Under the pieces are notes generated by a model. That model was not told the DNA's origin, made no database searches, and saw only the letters and a program-made list of their open reading frames with translations. From NCBI GenBank assembly GCA_020137815.1, contig CM035359.1, positions 3,554,539 through 3,618,538 on the forward strand: a stretch of DNA of 64,000 bases, in the 5' to 3' direction. Within the stretch, counting starts at the first letter, position 1; the number at the start of each line of letters is the position of its first letter. The stretch is from Hormiphora californensis. Lineage: Eukaryota > Ctenophora > Tentaculata > Cydippida > Pleurobrachiidae. Both the position numbers and the translations under genes were made by a program. Shown here one piece after another: positions 28,101 to 40,000 of the stretch.

Positions 28101-31100
28101 TTCAAATTCCAAGAATTTAATGTTTCTATCTCAAAAAAAGTGGTCCTGAGGTTAAAAATTTCAACAAAAATTGAAAAAACGCCACTTTGAAAATAGGCTG
28201 TAGCAAAAATATGAATTCGACTTTAGGGCTAAAATTGCATATTTGAGGTCCATTTTGTATGGCCTAAACCCTGGTGAAGTCATTTGGTTGGGCACTCGAT
28301 GATGAAAAACGCCAGGTGTACCCTTAATGTATGACTTGTTCGGGGTCAAGAAGACTGTGCTTTGTGGGAGCGCTGTTGTTTTATTGTCCAGTTTTGGGGG
28401 AGTGTTTTGCGATGGTTACCCGCTACTGTTAGCAGTTAGATTTGGCCAGGGCTTTGGGCTTTATCTGGAAATTATGGGAATATATGTCCTCACATCTGAC
28501 CTGATCCCCTCAAGGTAACATAAATGATTACTTCCTTTTGTAAATGAATGGGGATGAATTTACTTTCTGCCATTTGCCGTGTAGAAATATGATGATCTCA
28601 AAAGGGCTAAACCAATGAGTATTTTATTTTCAGGTTTAGAGAAGCCACAATAGCCATGAGTATTTTATTTTCAGGTTCAGAGAAGCCACCATAGCCACAG
28701 GAATGACAATGGCGTCGGCTGGCATAGTGCCACTTGTTGCCAAGAGTCTCGTTTCTGACTGGAGAAAATCCTACTACGCGACCATCATCTATTGTTTGGT
28801 ATTCAACCTACCCGTCGTACTCCTGCCTGAGTCCCCACGGTCTGACATAATCATGGGGAAGGTGGCCCAGGCTGAGGCTTCTTTCCGGAGGATTGCACAA
28901 ATTAACAAGACAGAGTGGAAGGGGTTCGACAGTGAACCGGAAAGTAGTCAAGGGAGGGTTTCGGAAAACGAGCAAAAGAAAGTTAGCATCAAGGATCAAA
29001 TGATAACTTTTGTTTTACATAAAATCCTTTTCCTGGAAACACTTGCTCAGATAATATTGTGGTGTGTTATCTACTTGTGTTATTATGGGATCAACTATGC
29101 GTGGGATAAGATCGTTCCAGTCGCTTCTAGTGGGTATTTCTTATCGATGGCCGTCCAAATTGCTGCAAATATCACATTCGTGCCTGCCATGAGGGTCTTA
29201 GGTAGACGGCGATACATGACATGGTCTTTCGTCATTGCTTCCATGCTCCTCGCCATTGGAGGAGCAACAAGCGCTGTCCAACTGGGAACCAATGGATGGA
29301 CAGTTGCGAGCATTGCAAGTATTTTGGCACAATTCTTTGTCTCTGGTGTCTACACTGGACTAATATTGTGGAATGTAGAGCTACCGCCCTGTACACACAC
29401 TGGAACAGTCATTGGTCTGTGCTCCTCCTCGTCCAAGATCTTTGGTTTGGCGTGCCCCTTTCTATTCGGCAGCTTGGTGGATGCTACCGGGGGCTTCGTC
29501 GCTTCATTTTCAATCATGGTTGGTCTATGTTTGGTGGGGGCAGTGTGTTCCTATCTCCTGCCGGAAACCCTGGGGCAGCCTATCGCTAGTTCACCCGAAG
29601 AAGTGAAGCAACGGAGGCTCCTTGGCAACCGATACCATGGTAACCATGGCAACAAGATTCTACCGCTGGATAACACTCCCTTGGCTGTGGAGGATATGTG
29701 AAGTCGCACACCGATTTACTGAGAATAGCAGGGGGGGATCAACACTTAACTGCATGACACTCATGCCGATAACTGCCAAATTTTCAAAAATTTTTTGACA
29801 CCCACCACCCCCCACATATTTTGCACTTAAGTGCCAAATTTAACTGCCGCCACATCTGAAAATGTAGACCCACCCCCCAAATCTAGCTAAAAGGGAGCTA
29901 AAAATAGCACGAAAGACACGGAGAGACTTATATATTGTGTCTAAAATCAACTGCCATCAACTAAGAACAACACAGACCAGTTTAGGTAACGGATCCGAAT
30001 TCCGAATTGGTTAGTATGAGACACTTAGAGTGGCATGCGTAAAAAATGTTCGCCACACACATGTGATAGGTGCACAAAAAATAACGAGCGCGCGAAAAAG
30101 GGGGTTGAAAACTTCAAAAAATCGGCCATTAAGAGCAGTTATTTAAATTTTCACCATATAAACACCCCTAGACCCCCTATTTTTAGGCAGTTAAGTGTAA
30201 AACTTAACTGCCGGACCCCTCGTACACCCACCCACCCTAACTGGCATGAGTGTCATGCAGTTAATTGTTGATCCCCCCCCCGAGAATAGTAGTAACTTGT
30301 GAGAGCCATGTTCAAAATATCAAAAACGCTGTTTGATACTATATAACTGCAGAATGCAGTGCAGGAAGGATTAGCTCAAGGATCTAATGTAACATGACAA
30401 TAAAGGTAAAGACCCATACAATGTATAGGTAGGTCGATACAGAAACATAAGACCTTAGTGAAGGTTCGATAACCAGGTTGCCCAATTTGGCTAAGTGAAT
30501 ACGTAAGACCATGGCCGAAGATTGTTGATGCTCCGAGCAATGTAATAAAAGTACTCCGTATTGTCAATGTAAAAACGATTGTAACTTACTGTGATTGTAA
30601 ATATGTATCAGTCAGAAAGTCGAGAAGAAGAAGAAGTGGTCGAGAGAGAGAGATATATTTGTAAAAGCACAAGATCATATCTATTTATTTTAAAAATCTC
30701 TACAAAGCGTAAGAAGTCGAAAATTGCTTAAATTTTACAGTTTTTGCTGTTTCACGCAAAAAGGACAAGGTGAATGATTGTCAAAAATTCGTAACCTAGG
30801 TCGGGTCAACAAAAAGTAAATTTAGTCGAGGTTCCACGAGGTATACACCGTTCTGTGTGAGTCTAATTTGGTTAGCTTGGTAATTAGAAGTAGGCTTAGC
30901 TTTGGGGGAAAGGATTTCAAAATGAAGATTTGTGTACCTGGTAATATACTGTGAAGGTAACACTTCCACCAACCATTGACAGGACGGTCACTAAACATTA
31001 GAATTTCTGGAACTTTCTCTGAAGAAAATCAAACACGTTAAATTTCAATTATATGGTTATCTGTCTGTCTGTTTGTTTGTCTGTCTGTCTGTCTGTTTAT

Positions 31101-33952
31101 CTGTCTTTTTGTTTGTCTGTGTGTCTGTCTGTCTGTGTGTCTGTCAGTGTGTCTGTCTGTATATTTGTCTGTCAGTGCGTCTGTCCGTCCGTCTGTATAT
31201 TTGTCTGTCTGTCTGTATATTTGTCTGTCTGTCAGTCTGTCTGTCTGTCTGTTTGTCTGTCTGTGGTGGGAGAAATGGCTCACCCTAGAACAATTGCAAG
31301 TTAATAGCAAAAATGCATAATAACCTGTAAATCACTTGTAATTCGAAGTTCAAACTAGTTTTGAAATAGTTTTGAAATTTTTTTAGAAAAATTTTAGTTT
31401 TGAAATAGTTTTGAAATAGCTTTTGAAATAGCTTTTGAAATAGCTTTTGAAATAGCTTTTGAAATAGCTTTTGAAATAGCTTTTGAAATGGCTTTGGACG
31501 GGTGGTAGAAATGGCTCATGTGGCTCATCTGGCAGCTGCACGATCATTATGAATACAAGGACATTCATATAAAAGCGAAAACCAGTGTACCCGACTAATT
31601 TTAATACGCTGAATCACGTGAGCAACTCTGGCAAGCGCTCAGATGTGAAGAAAGTGCACTAATTGAGCATAATTGGGTATAATTGACCGGACTTACAACT
31701 TTTCTCCTGAAAACGCTAGAAGTTAATGTGAGGGCACTTTTCCGACTAACTTTGATACGCTGATTCACGTAAGCAACTTTTCCAAGCCCTAAGAGGCGGG
31801 GAAATTGCCCTAATTGAGTCTGATTGGGTCTAATTGACCATAATTGCTCAATTAGGGCACTTTCTTCACCTCTGAGGGCTTGGAAAAGTTTTTTACGTGA
31901 TTCAGCGTATCAAAGTTAGTCGGAAAAGTGCCCTCACATTAACTTTTAGCGTTTCCAGGAGAAAAGTTGTAAGTCCGGTCAATTACACCCAATTATGCTC
32001 AATTAGGGCACTTTCTTCACATCTGAGCGCTTGCCAGAGTTGCTCACGTGATTCAGCGTATCAAAGTTAGTCGGAAAAGTGCCCTCACATTAACTTCTAG
32101 CGTTTTCAGGAGAAAAGTTGTAAGTCCGGTCAATTACACCCAATTATGCTCAATTAGGGCACTTTCTTCACATCTGAGCGCTTGCCAGAGTTGCTCACGT
32201 GATTCAGCGTATTAAAATTAGTCGGGTACACTGGTTTTCGCTTTTATATGAAGTAGCTTTTGAAATAGCTTTTGAAATAGCTTTTGAAATAGCTTTTGAA
32301 ATGGCTTTTGAAATGGCTTTGGACGGGTGGTAGAAATGGCTCATGTGGCTCATCTGGCAGCTGCACGATCATTATGAACACAAGCCTTGTGTCACAAGGA
32401 CATTCATATAAAAGCGAAAACCAGTCTACCCGACTAATTTTAGTACGCTGAATCACGTGAGCAACTCTGGCAAGCGCTCAGATGTGAAGAAAGTGCCCTA
32501 ATTGAGCATAATTGGATGTAATTGACCGGACTTACAACTTTTCTCCTGGAAACGCTAGAAGTTAATGTGAGGGCACTTTTCCAACTAACTTTGATACGCT
32601 GAATCACGTACAAAACTTTTCCAAGCCCTCAGAGGTGAAGAAAGTGCCCTAATTGAGCAATTATGGTCAATTAGACCCAATCAGACTCAATTAGGGCAAT
32701 TTCCCCGCCTCTTAGGGCTTGGAAAAGTTGCTTACGTGAATCAGCGTATCAAAGTTAGTCGGAAAAGTGCCCTCACATTAACTTCTAGCGTTTTCAGGAG
32801 AAAAGTTGTAAGTCCGGTCAATTACACCCAATTATGCTCAATTAGGGCACTTTCTTCACATCTGAGCGCTTGCCAGAGTTGCTCACGTGATTCAGCGTAT
32901 TAAAATTAGTCGGGTACACTGTTTTTCGCTTTTATATGAATGTCCTTGTGTTCATAATAATCGTGCAGCTGCCAGATGAGCCACATGAGCCATTTCTACC
33001 ACCCGTCCAAAGCCATTTCAAAAGCTATTTCAAAAGCTATTTCAAAAGCTATTTCAAAAGCTATTTCAAAAGCTATTTCAAAAGCTATTTCAAAAGCTAT
33101 TTCAAAACTATTTCAAAAGCTATTTCAAAACTATTTCAAAAGCTATTTTAAAACTAAAATTTTTCTAAAAAAATTTCAAAACTATTTCAAAACTAGTTTG
33201 AACTTCGAATTACATGTGATTTACAGGTTATTATGCATTTTTGCTATTAACTTGCAATTGTTCTAGGGTGAGCCATTTCTCCCACCACAGTCTGTCACTC
33301 TCCCCCAACCAACCTGCTATAGTTACATCGATCTCTGCTGAATCTGTTCCGTATCCATTGGCAACAACACAGGTATACCGGCCAGTTGTCTGAACAGCAC
33401 TGATTTCCAGAGTTCGACCTCCGTTACTCAGATTGTATATCCCACCTGAAGGGATGAACATTTTAAACAGCACACGTAATTACAGTCGGACCTCGATTTA
33501 CCGTGCAAAACACTTCCCCCGAGCATCCCGGTAAATCGGGGTCCGACTGTATCAGTTGAAATATCGATACATAAGCCATGTTACGAGTAAATTTATATAG
33601 TATAACAGTAGCTCATGTTGCGGCAGTATCATGATACATGTGTGTTTATTTAATCCTAATTCTCTCGTGCTCACCGGTTCTATGGTGTAATGGTTAGCAC
33701 CTTGGACTTTGAATCCAAAGATCCGAGTTCGAGTCTCGGTAGAACCTCTTTTGCACTTTTTTGAACCTCTTTTGCACTTTTTAGAACCTCTTTTGCACTT
33801 TTTTAGAAAAACAGTTCATAATGAATTCCTAACAATTAACACATGCACGGATGGATCCTGGCCAAGTAGGAACTAGGAAGCAAAACTAAAAATATTTTCT
33901 TGCTCTTACTCATTTCTCCTTTTCTCTCTCTCTCTCTCACTCTCTCTCTCAC

Positions 33953-34003
<51 letters not shown>

Positions 34004-37000
34004 TTGTTATCTGCTCTCCATTGTTTGGACGACTCCAGGTGATGCTCGTTAGGGACTTTCCACCGGCGTAAACTTCCAAAACCACTGACCTTCCATACCC
34101 TGAGATCTGGTGGGGAGAATTGTAGTTACCGGATAGGAAGTTGTACCATTCCAAGTGGCTTGGAAATAACCCCTCTGTGCTGGCAAGGGAGGGGTTATTT
34201 CGTAACCAAAGTGGGATAGGAAGACCCCCTGCAGCTGAGCTGAGGGCTTGGATGTTTTTCTAAAACGTGTGTTTGGGACTCGGTGAGACGCTAGAAAGGG
34301 TCTCGATCTCGTGCGAGGACCCCCACCCCTGATTATGAAGCACGTGTTGTACCTGTATGTCAGTGTGGAGAGGGAAGACAAGTGGAAGTCGTGTAACAGA
34401 GAGGGTAAAGCTCCGCGTGGTACTACCCATGTTGTTAGAAATGTCGCACCGGTACTGTGTCGATCCATCGGACGCCTGGAGTAAGATGCAAGTGAAATCA
34501 GATGGAAGTTATTGCTCTGACAGGGAATGTAGATCAACAACAAAAGATAACACCATTTCCGGACAATATAATACCTCAATATTAAATATTTTCAGAGTCT
34601 GTTGGTTATCCGTTACTTTGTATCGTCCCGTGGTTGTCAGCCGGGTGTAACCGTTATACCACCTTACCACTGAGCTGGGGAAACCTGCAGATAATGTTAG
34701 TTAATATTAGTTAATATTAGTTAATATTAATATTATTAAGTTTTTACACAAGTGTAATTGCACAAGTGTAATTTGTACTGTTATGTTTTGCCTAGCTCGA
34801 CCCTCTTTTCGCGAGCTTCGCAAAGATAAAGGAAGGGTTAGAACACAACAAGTTATGTTCGGGAGCGAGTATACAGTCTAGTTCTACTCATTCATTCTAG
34901 TTCTACTCATTTGATAGTGCACTGACTTGTGTAAAGGCACCGTAACACGGCCTCCTCTCCCTCCGCCACCACCATGGGAATTTTAGTACGCCAGTAGACG
35001 TGAGGGGAACCTAGGGATGGAATATTGGTTACGAAGTTACCCCTCCCTTGCCAGCGCGCGAAGGTCGCAAGGCGTTATTTCGTAACCTAGCTAGGGAGAA
35101 GGCCAGTAGACGTGAGGGGGACCTAGGGAGGGGAGCTGGGTGAGTCACGTGAGGGGGACCTAGGGAGGGGAGCTGGGTGAGTCACGTGAGGGGGACCTAG
35201 GGAGGGGAGCTGGGTGAGTCACATGAGGGGGACCTAGGGAGGGGAGCTGGGTGAGTCACGTGAGGTGAACCTAGGGAGGGGAGCTGGGTGAGTTACGTGA
35301 GGGGGACCTAGGGAGGGGAGCTGGGTGAGTCACGTGAGGGGGACCTAGGGAGGGGAGCTGGGTGAGTCACATGAGGGGGACCTAGGGAGGGGAGCTGGGT
35401 GAGTCACGTGAGGGGAACCTAGGGAGGGGAGCTGGGTGAGTTACGTGAGGGGGACCTAGGGAGGGGAGCTGGGTGAGTCACGTGAGGGGAACCTAGGGAG
35501 GGGAGCTGGGTGAGTCACGTGAGGGGAACCTAGGGAGGGGAGCTGGGTGAGTCACATGAGGGGAACCTAGGGAGGGGAGCTGGGTGAGTCACGTGAGGTG
35601 AACCTAGGGAGGGGAGCTGGGTGAGTCACGTGAGGGGGACCTAGGGAGGGGAGCTGGGTGAGTCACATGAGGGGGACCTAGGGAGGGGAGCTGGGTGAGT
35701 CATGTGAGGGGGACATATAGGGAGGGGAGCTGGGTGAGTCACATAGCATGAAATTTGAAAAAGAAAAGAGATTAGCTGCGGTAGAAACCAATAAATGATC
35801 TGTTTCAATTTTACAAGTTCTGCGTTGGTTAGCAATTGTTTGTTGAAGTGTTACAAAATCAACCTACAATGTACGGTAAGAGTAATATCGTGATATCCCA
35901 CTCCAAGATTATTACTGCAGGCTGCTCTGTAGACACCCGCATCATCACCTTGAACACCTGAGTGTGCAGTAGGGTGGTATATCATGTACAGCTTCGGACC
36001 CCGATTTACCGAGATACTCGGGGGAAAGGGACAGGGTTATACCTGTGACAGTGAAGAAGGGTAAAGTTATGCCCGTTGAAGTTCCGTTATGTGACCATGA
36101 CACCGTGGAGCAACCTCTTGCAGATACCTGTGTATTTAGGCGGATATATTAGGGATCTAATAATGGAGATCATGAAACAGTTGGATCGTCTAGTCAGTGA
36201 ATTAGTAAAGTTGAACCAAGATATAGCACCACTATTTATTTTTATCAATTGTTGATTAAAATAATCATAGCGCTGACAAGCACCATACCGCTAGAGTGGT
36301 TGTTCCGTGTAGGGATGCTGACAGCTGATCAGTTACTGCTGATACAACAGGAGATGAATCTGAGAGAGAAAGAAGTTGATGGTATGTTTTATAATAATAC
36401 AGTAGGATTCATGTATGGGAAAGTGTGCCATCGTTTTTGACGAAAAAATGTTACTGATTATAATATTTGCTAGTCGGTAACAGCTAATAAAAGTATCTAA
36501 CTCCTACCTATAATTATTACTCGACAAACCTATAACGTTGAGTGTAATAGAAGCAGAACCGAAGTTGAACAGGGGATTAGTTGCTGTGACTCGGTATACC
36601 CCACTATCCCCCCTCTGAGAGTGTGGATAACTAAAGTTAGTATTTTAACTGGGATTATAAACAGACAATAAAAGTACAGCTAATTACTAATTAGTTCAAG
36701 AAAGCTAATGGGATATAGGAAAGACACAAACCTGAACGTAAAATATTTTGGCCCTTCTTTTCGAGTTTTCATAGTTTAGTCGGTTAGTTCCAGAACCATC
36801 CGCTCTTGTCCACTCAATCTGGAGGATTCAAAATTAAACCATGTCCAATATTTTCGAATTAGTCAATTAATAGGCCAATTAGGCGATTAATGATATCGAT
36901 TATCATAATGATCGGTTGAAGTGTGCGCGCGGTTTAATTAAAGTCCACTCCGTACTCCGATTGTGTACTTTAATAACATGCCAAACTTCGCGCGCTCCAA

Positions 37001-40000
37001 ACCCCGCGCTCTCGGGAGAACATGAGTTTTGTTTTCGCTGCGGAGAGGCGGTAAAGTATGGACGAATGTCTCAGTCATATTCGGGGCCTGGCAAGGCCCC
37101 CAATCTGATCTACTGCACGATCATCTATCTCTCTGGGTTTATATAGTTGGAAAATCTCCAACTCGAGGGAAGAGAGAGCTCAGTAATGTTCTGAATGGGG
37201 AGGAGAGATGTTCTCTGAAGACTGAATGACTAATGGGGGAGAGTAGAGTTGAGGGAGAGAGGAAAGAATCATCTTTGTAGGGTTATAAATGGAAAGGACT
37301 GTGTGTAACGGTTCGTGATTTATTCTCTCCATTGCTCTCCCTCTACTACCTTTATTATATAGCAGACACAGTCTCTCTTCTTGTCCATCTTTCGTAGAAT
37401 CCCTGATCCCAACACAGCCACTTTCAAGACAACCATGCTATCTCGTCAACTTAAATAAGTCTAGAGTTGACTAGATAGTGGCCCATTTTCTTGGAATAAT
37501 CCTTTTGTATTCATTTTAGTAGAGCAAACAATGCAATGCGCTTGATTCTGGTATTTTTATATTTATTTTAGTAGAGAAAATAATGCAATGCGTTTGATTC
37601 TGGTATTTTTTATTTAATAGAAAAAACAATACAATGCGTTTGATTCTGGTATTTTTTCTTTCGGCAGCTGTCTTGTTGCAACCATCTACTGGTACAGGTT
37701 CGTGAAAAATTTTGGGCTTAGTTTTTATAATAAACTGGTTAATATATATTTTGTTCGTGATTAACAAGGATTCATTCAATCATCGATACTAGTTAGTTAG
37801 TTACCTATTTGATAGCAATCCCAACTAAATTCTTATAGATTGGACAGCTGTTGAGCGGGATGTGAGGATTCCCTGGGACCTGGAGGCAACACCTCTCCAG
37901 ATAAAGACGAACTCCACCTTGGGCAGGATCCAAGTGGATATGCACGACAAGGACAGCAACAGTGTCTATATCGGTTATGTGACTGTGAAGTTCTCCACCC
38001 CTACAATGCGGTATAAAATAGGCTACTGCACCATCAACCAAGGCTCCTGGACAGACCTGCCAGTGCAACCCCCGGTGGAGGTGGATAAGATCTGGACGAT
38101 CAGCAAAACAGAGACCGCCCTCATCATCACATGCAACAATGTTGAGGTGCTGAACTACTTGTTCGCAGATAGTACAAGAGGCACCTGTGTTACAAAGATG
38201 AGTGGTGATGTTGTGGAGCAGATCAAGTTTAGGAACGCCCAGGACACAGCATCTGACTTTTATAACGGTACTCCGGCCCCAGGTAAGGATGAATCTTTGG
38301 GATGCGATTGAATCCCCTGCAAAATATAACCCACACCTTAAAAATATACTACAGTCGGACCCCGATTTAGGGGCCCCCGATTTAGTGGCACCCCGATTTA
38401 GGGACAGGATTTTTTTCCCCCGATGTAGGAAATTAACCTTATTTGACCCCGATTTAGTGAACACCCCGATTTAGTATTTCCATTTAGCACAAGAGTGTCC
38501 TGCATTTACTGTTGAGGGATCAACGCAAGAAAACTGGCCTGCCTTACCAATAGGGACAACTGCTACTATTGAATGTGCTGCCACCCATATCCTTGTGGGA
38601 AGTCCAACACTGTCTTGTCAGGAGTATGGAACATGGTCAAGTGATGTACCAAAGTGCAATAAAATTGGCAACAATGGTAAGTGTACAGACATGTAGAAAT
38701 TGGGGTCATGGTAGATACTTAGTAGGGAGGATAGTGGCAGGTCGGGTCAATAATTTTGGATTTGACTTGCTAACTAGAAATACAGACGACAATTAATGTC
38801 AAATAAAAGCAGGGAACTTTTATTTGGCAGCTACAAAGACAGACGTTTGAAAAACTGTTGTTATGTTCTAATCCTCTTTTAAATTTGTTTCCCGTGCGGG
38901 TACAGTGAAACACGGTCGAGGAAGGTAAAAAACTGGTTACCCGTGCTTTACGGTATCCGTAGTACCTCGATTTGACCATCCACATGGTCAGTACTGAACA
39001 GTGTTTGGTTGTCATGGTACGCAGTCTGTCTGCCGCTCGCCCTTGTTCCGAAGGTGCGGTGTTAGAGTCGACAGCAGGAAACGACCGAACCGGTTTTTTT
39101 TTCACCGAACCGAACCGAACCGAATTTGAAAAACTTTTTTACCGAACCGAACCGAACCGAACCGAATTTCGGTAACCGAACCGAACCGAACCATACAAAA
39201 CTTTTTCTGTATAAATGTTTCTCTAAAAAGTCATGGAGAGCACCGATCAAGGTATTGAGAATCATTCTCTGAAATTTTGTTAAAAAATGTTTGAAAAAAT
39301 TTCAAAGTCAATTTTGTGAAAAAATTTTCAAAGTCAATTTTATCGTAAATTTTCTATGTCAATTTTTGCGTACGAATCGTGTTTCGAATCGGCAATGCTA
39401 TACGGGAATGGTATTGCTAATTAGCAGGATTAAACGAACCATGAATCGTGTCTCTCTAAATTTCCTAATTAGATTTGATGGGGGATCACGTATCAGCACA
39501 ATCCATCTCGGACCCACTAATTACCAACATCACTCCCGTTTAGCATTGTCGATTAGAAACACGATTCGTATACCATAATTTACTTAAAATATTTTTCACA
39601 AAAAAAATTTCACAAAATTTCAGGTAATGATTCTCAATACCTTGATCGATGCTCTCCATGAATTTTTAGAGAAACATTTAATTTTGTGAAAAAACTAAAC
39701 TTCCTAATTAGATTTGATGGGGGATCACGTATCAGCACAATCCATCTCGGACCCACTAATTACCAACATCACTCCCGTTTAGCATTGTCGATTAGAAACA
39801 CGATTCGTATACCATAATTTACTTAAAATATTTTTCACAAAAAAAATTTCACAAAATTTCAGGTAATGATTCTCAATACCTTGATCGATGCTCTCCATGA
39901 ATTTTTAGAGAAACATTTAATTTTGTGAAAAAACTAAACTTCCTAATTAGATTTGATGGGGGATCACGTATCAGCATAATCCATCTCGGACCCACTAATT

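Noticed and set aside
27232-28112. 96-codon ORF occurring once in each arm of the TTAA element
   Set aside because: Present twice only because the element is a palindrome; begins at a TTG, no known domain, no transposase motif.
31038-31320. Cys/Leu/Ser/Val-rich and Thr/Asp/Arg-rich ORFs
   Set aside because: Translations of a (GTCT)n microsatellite.
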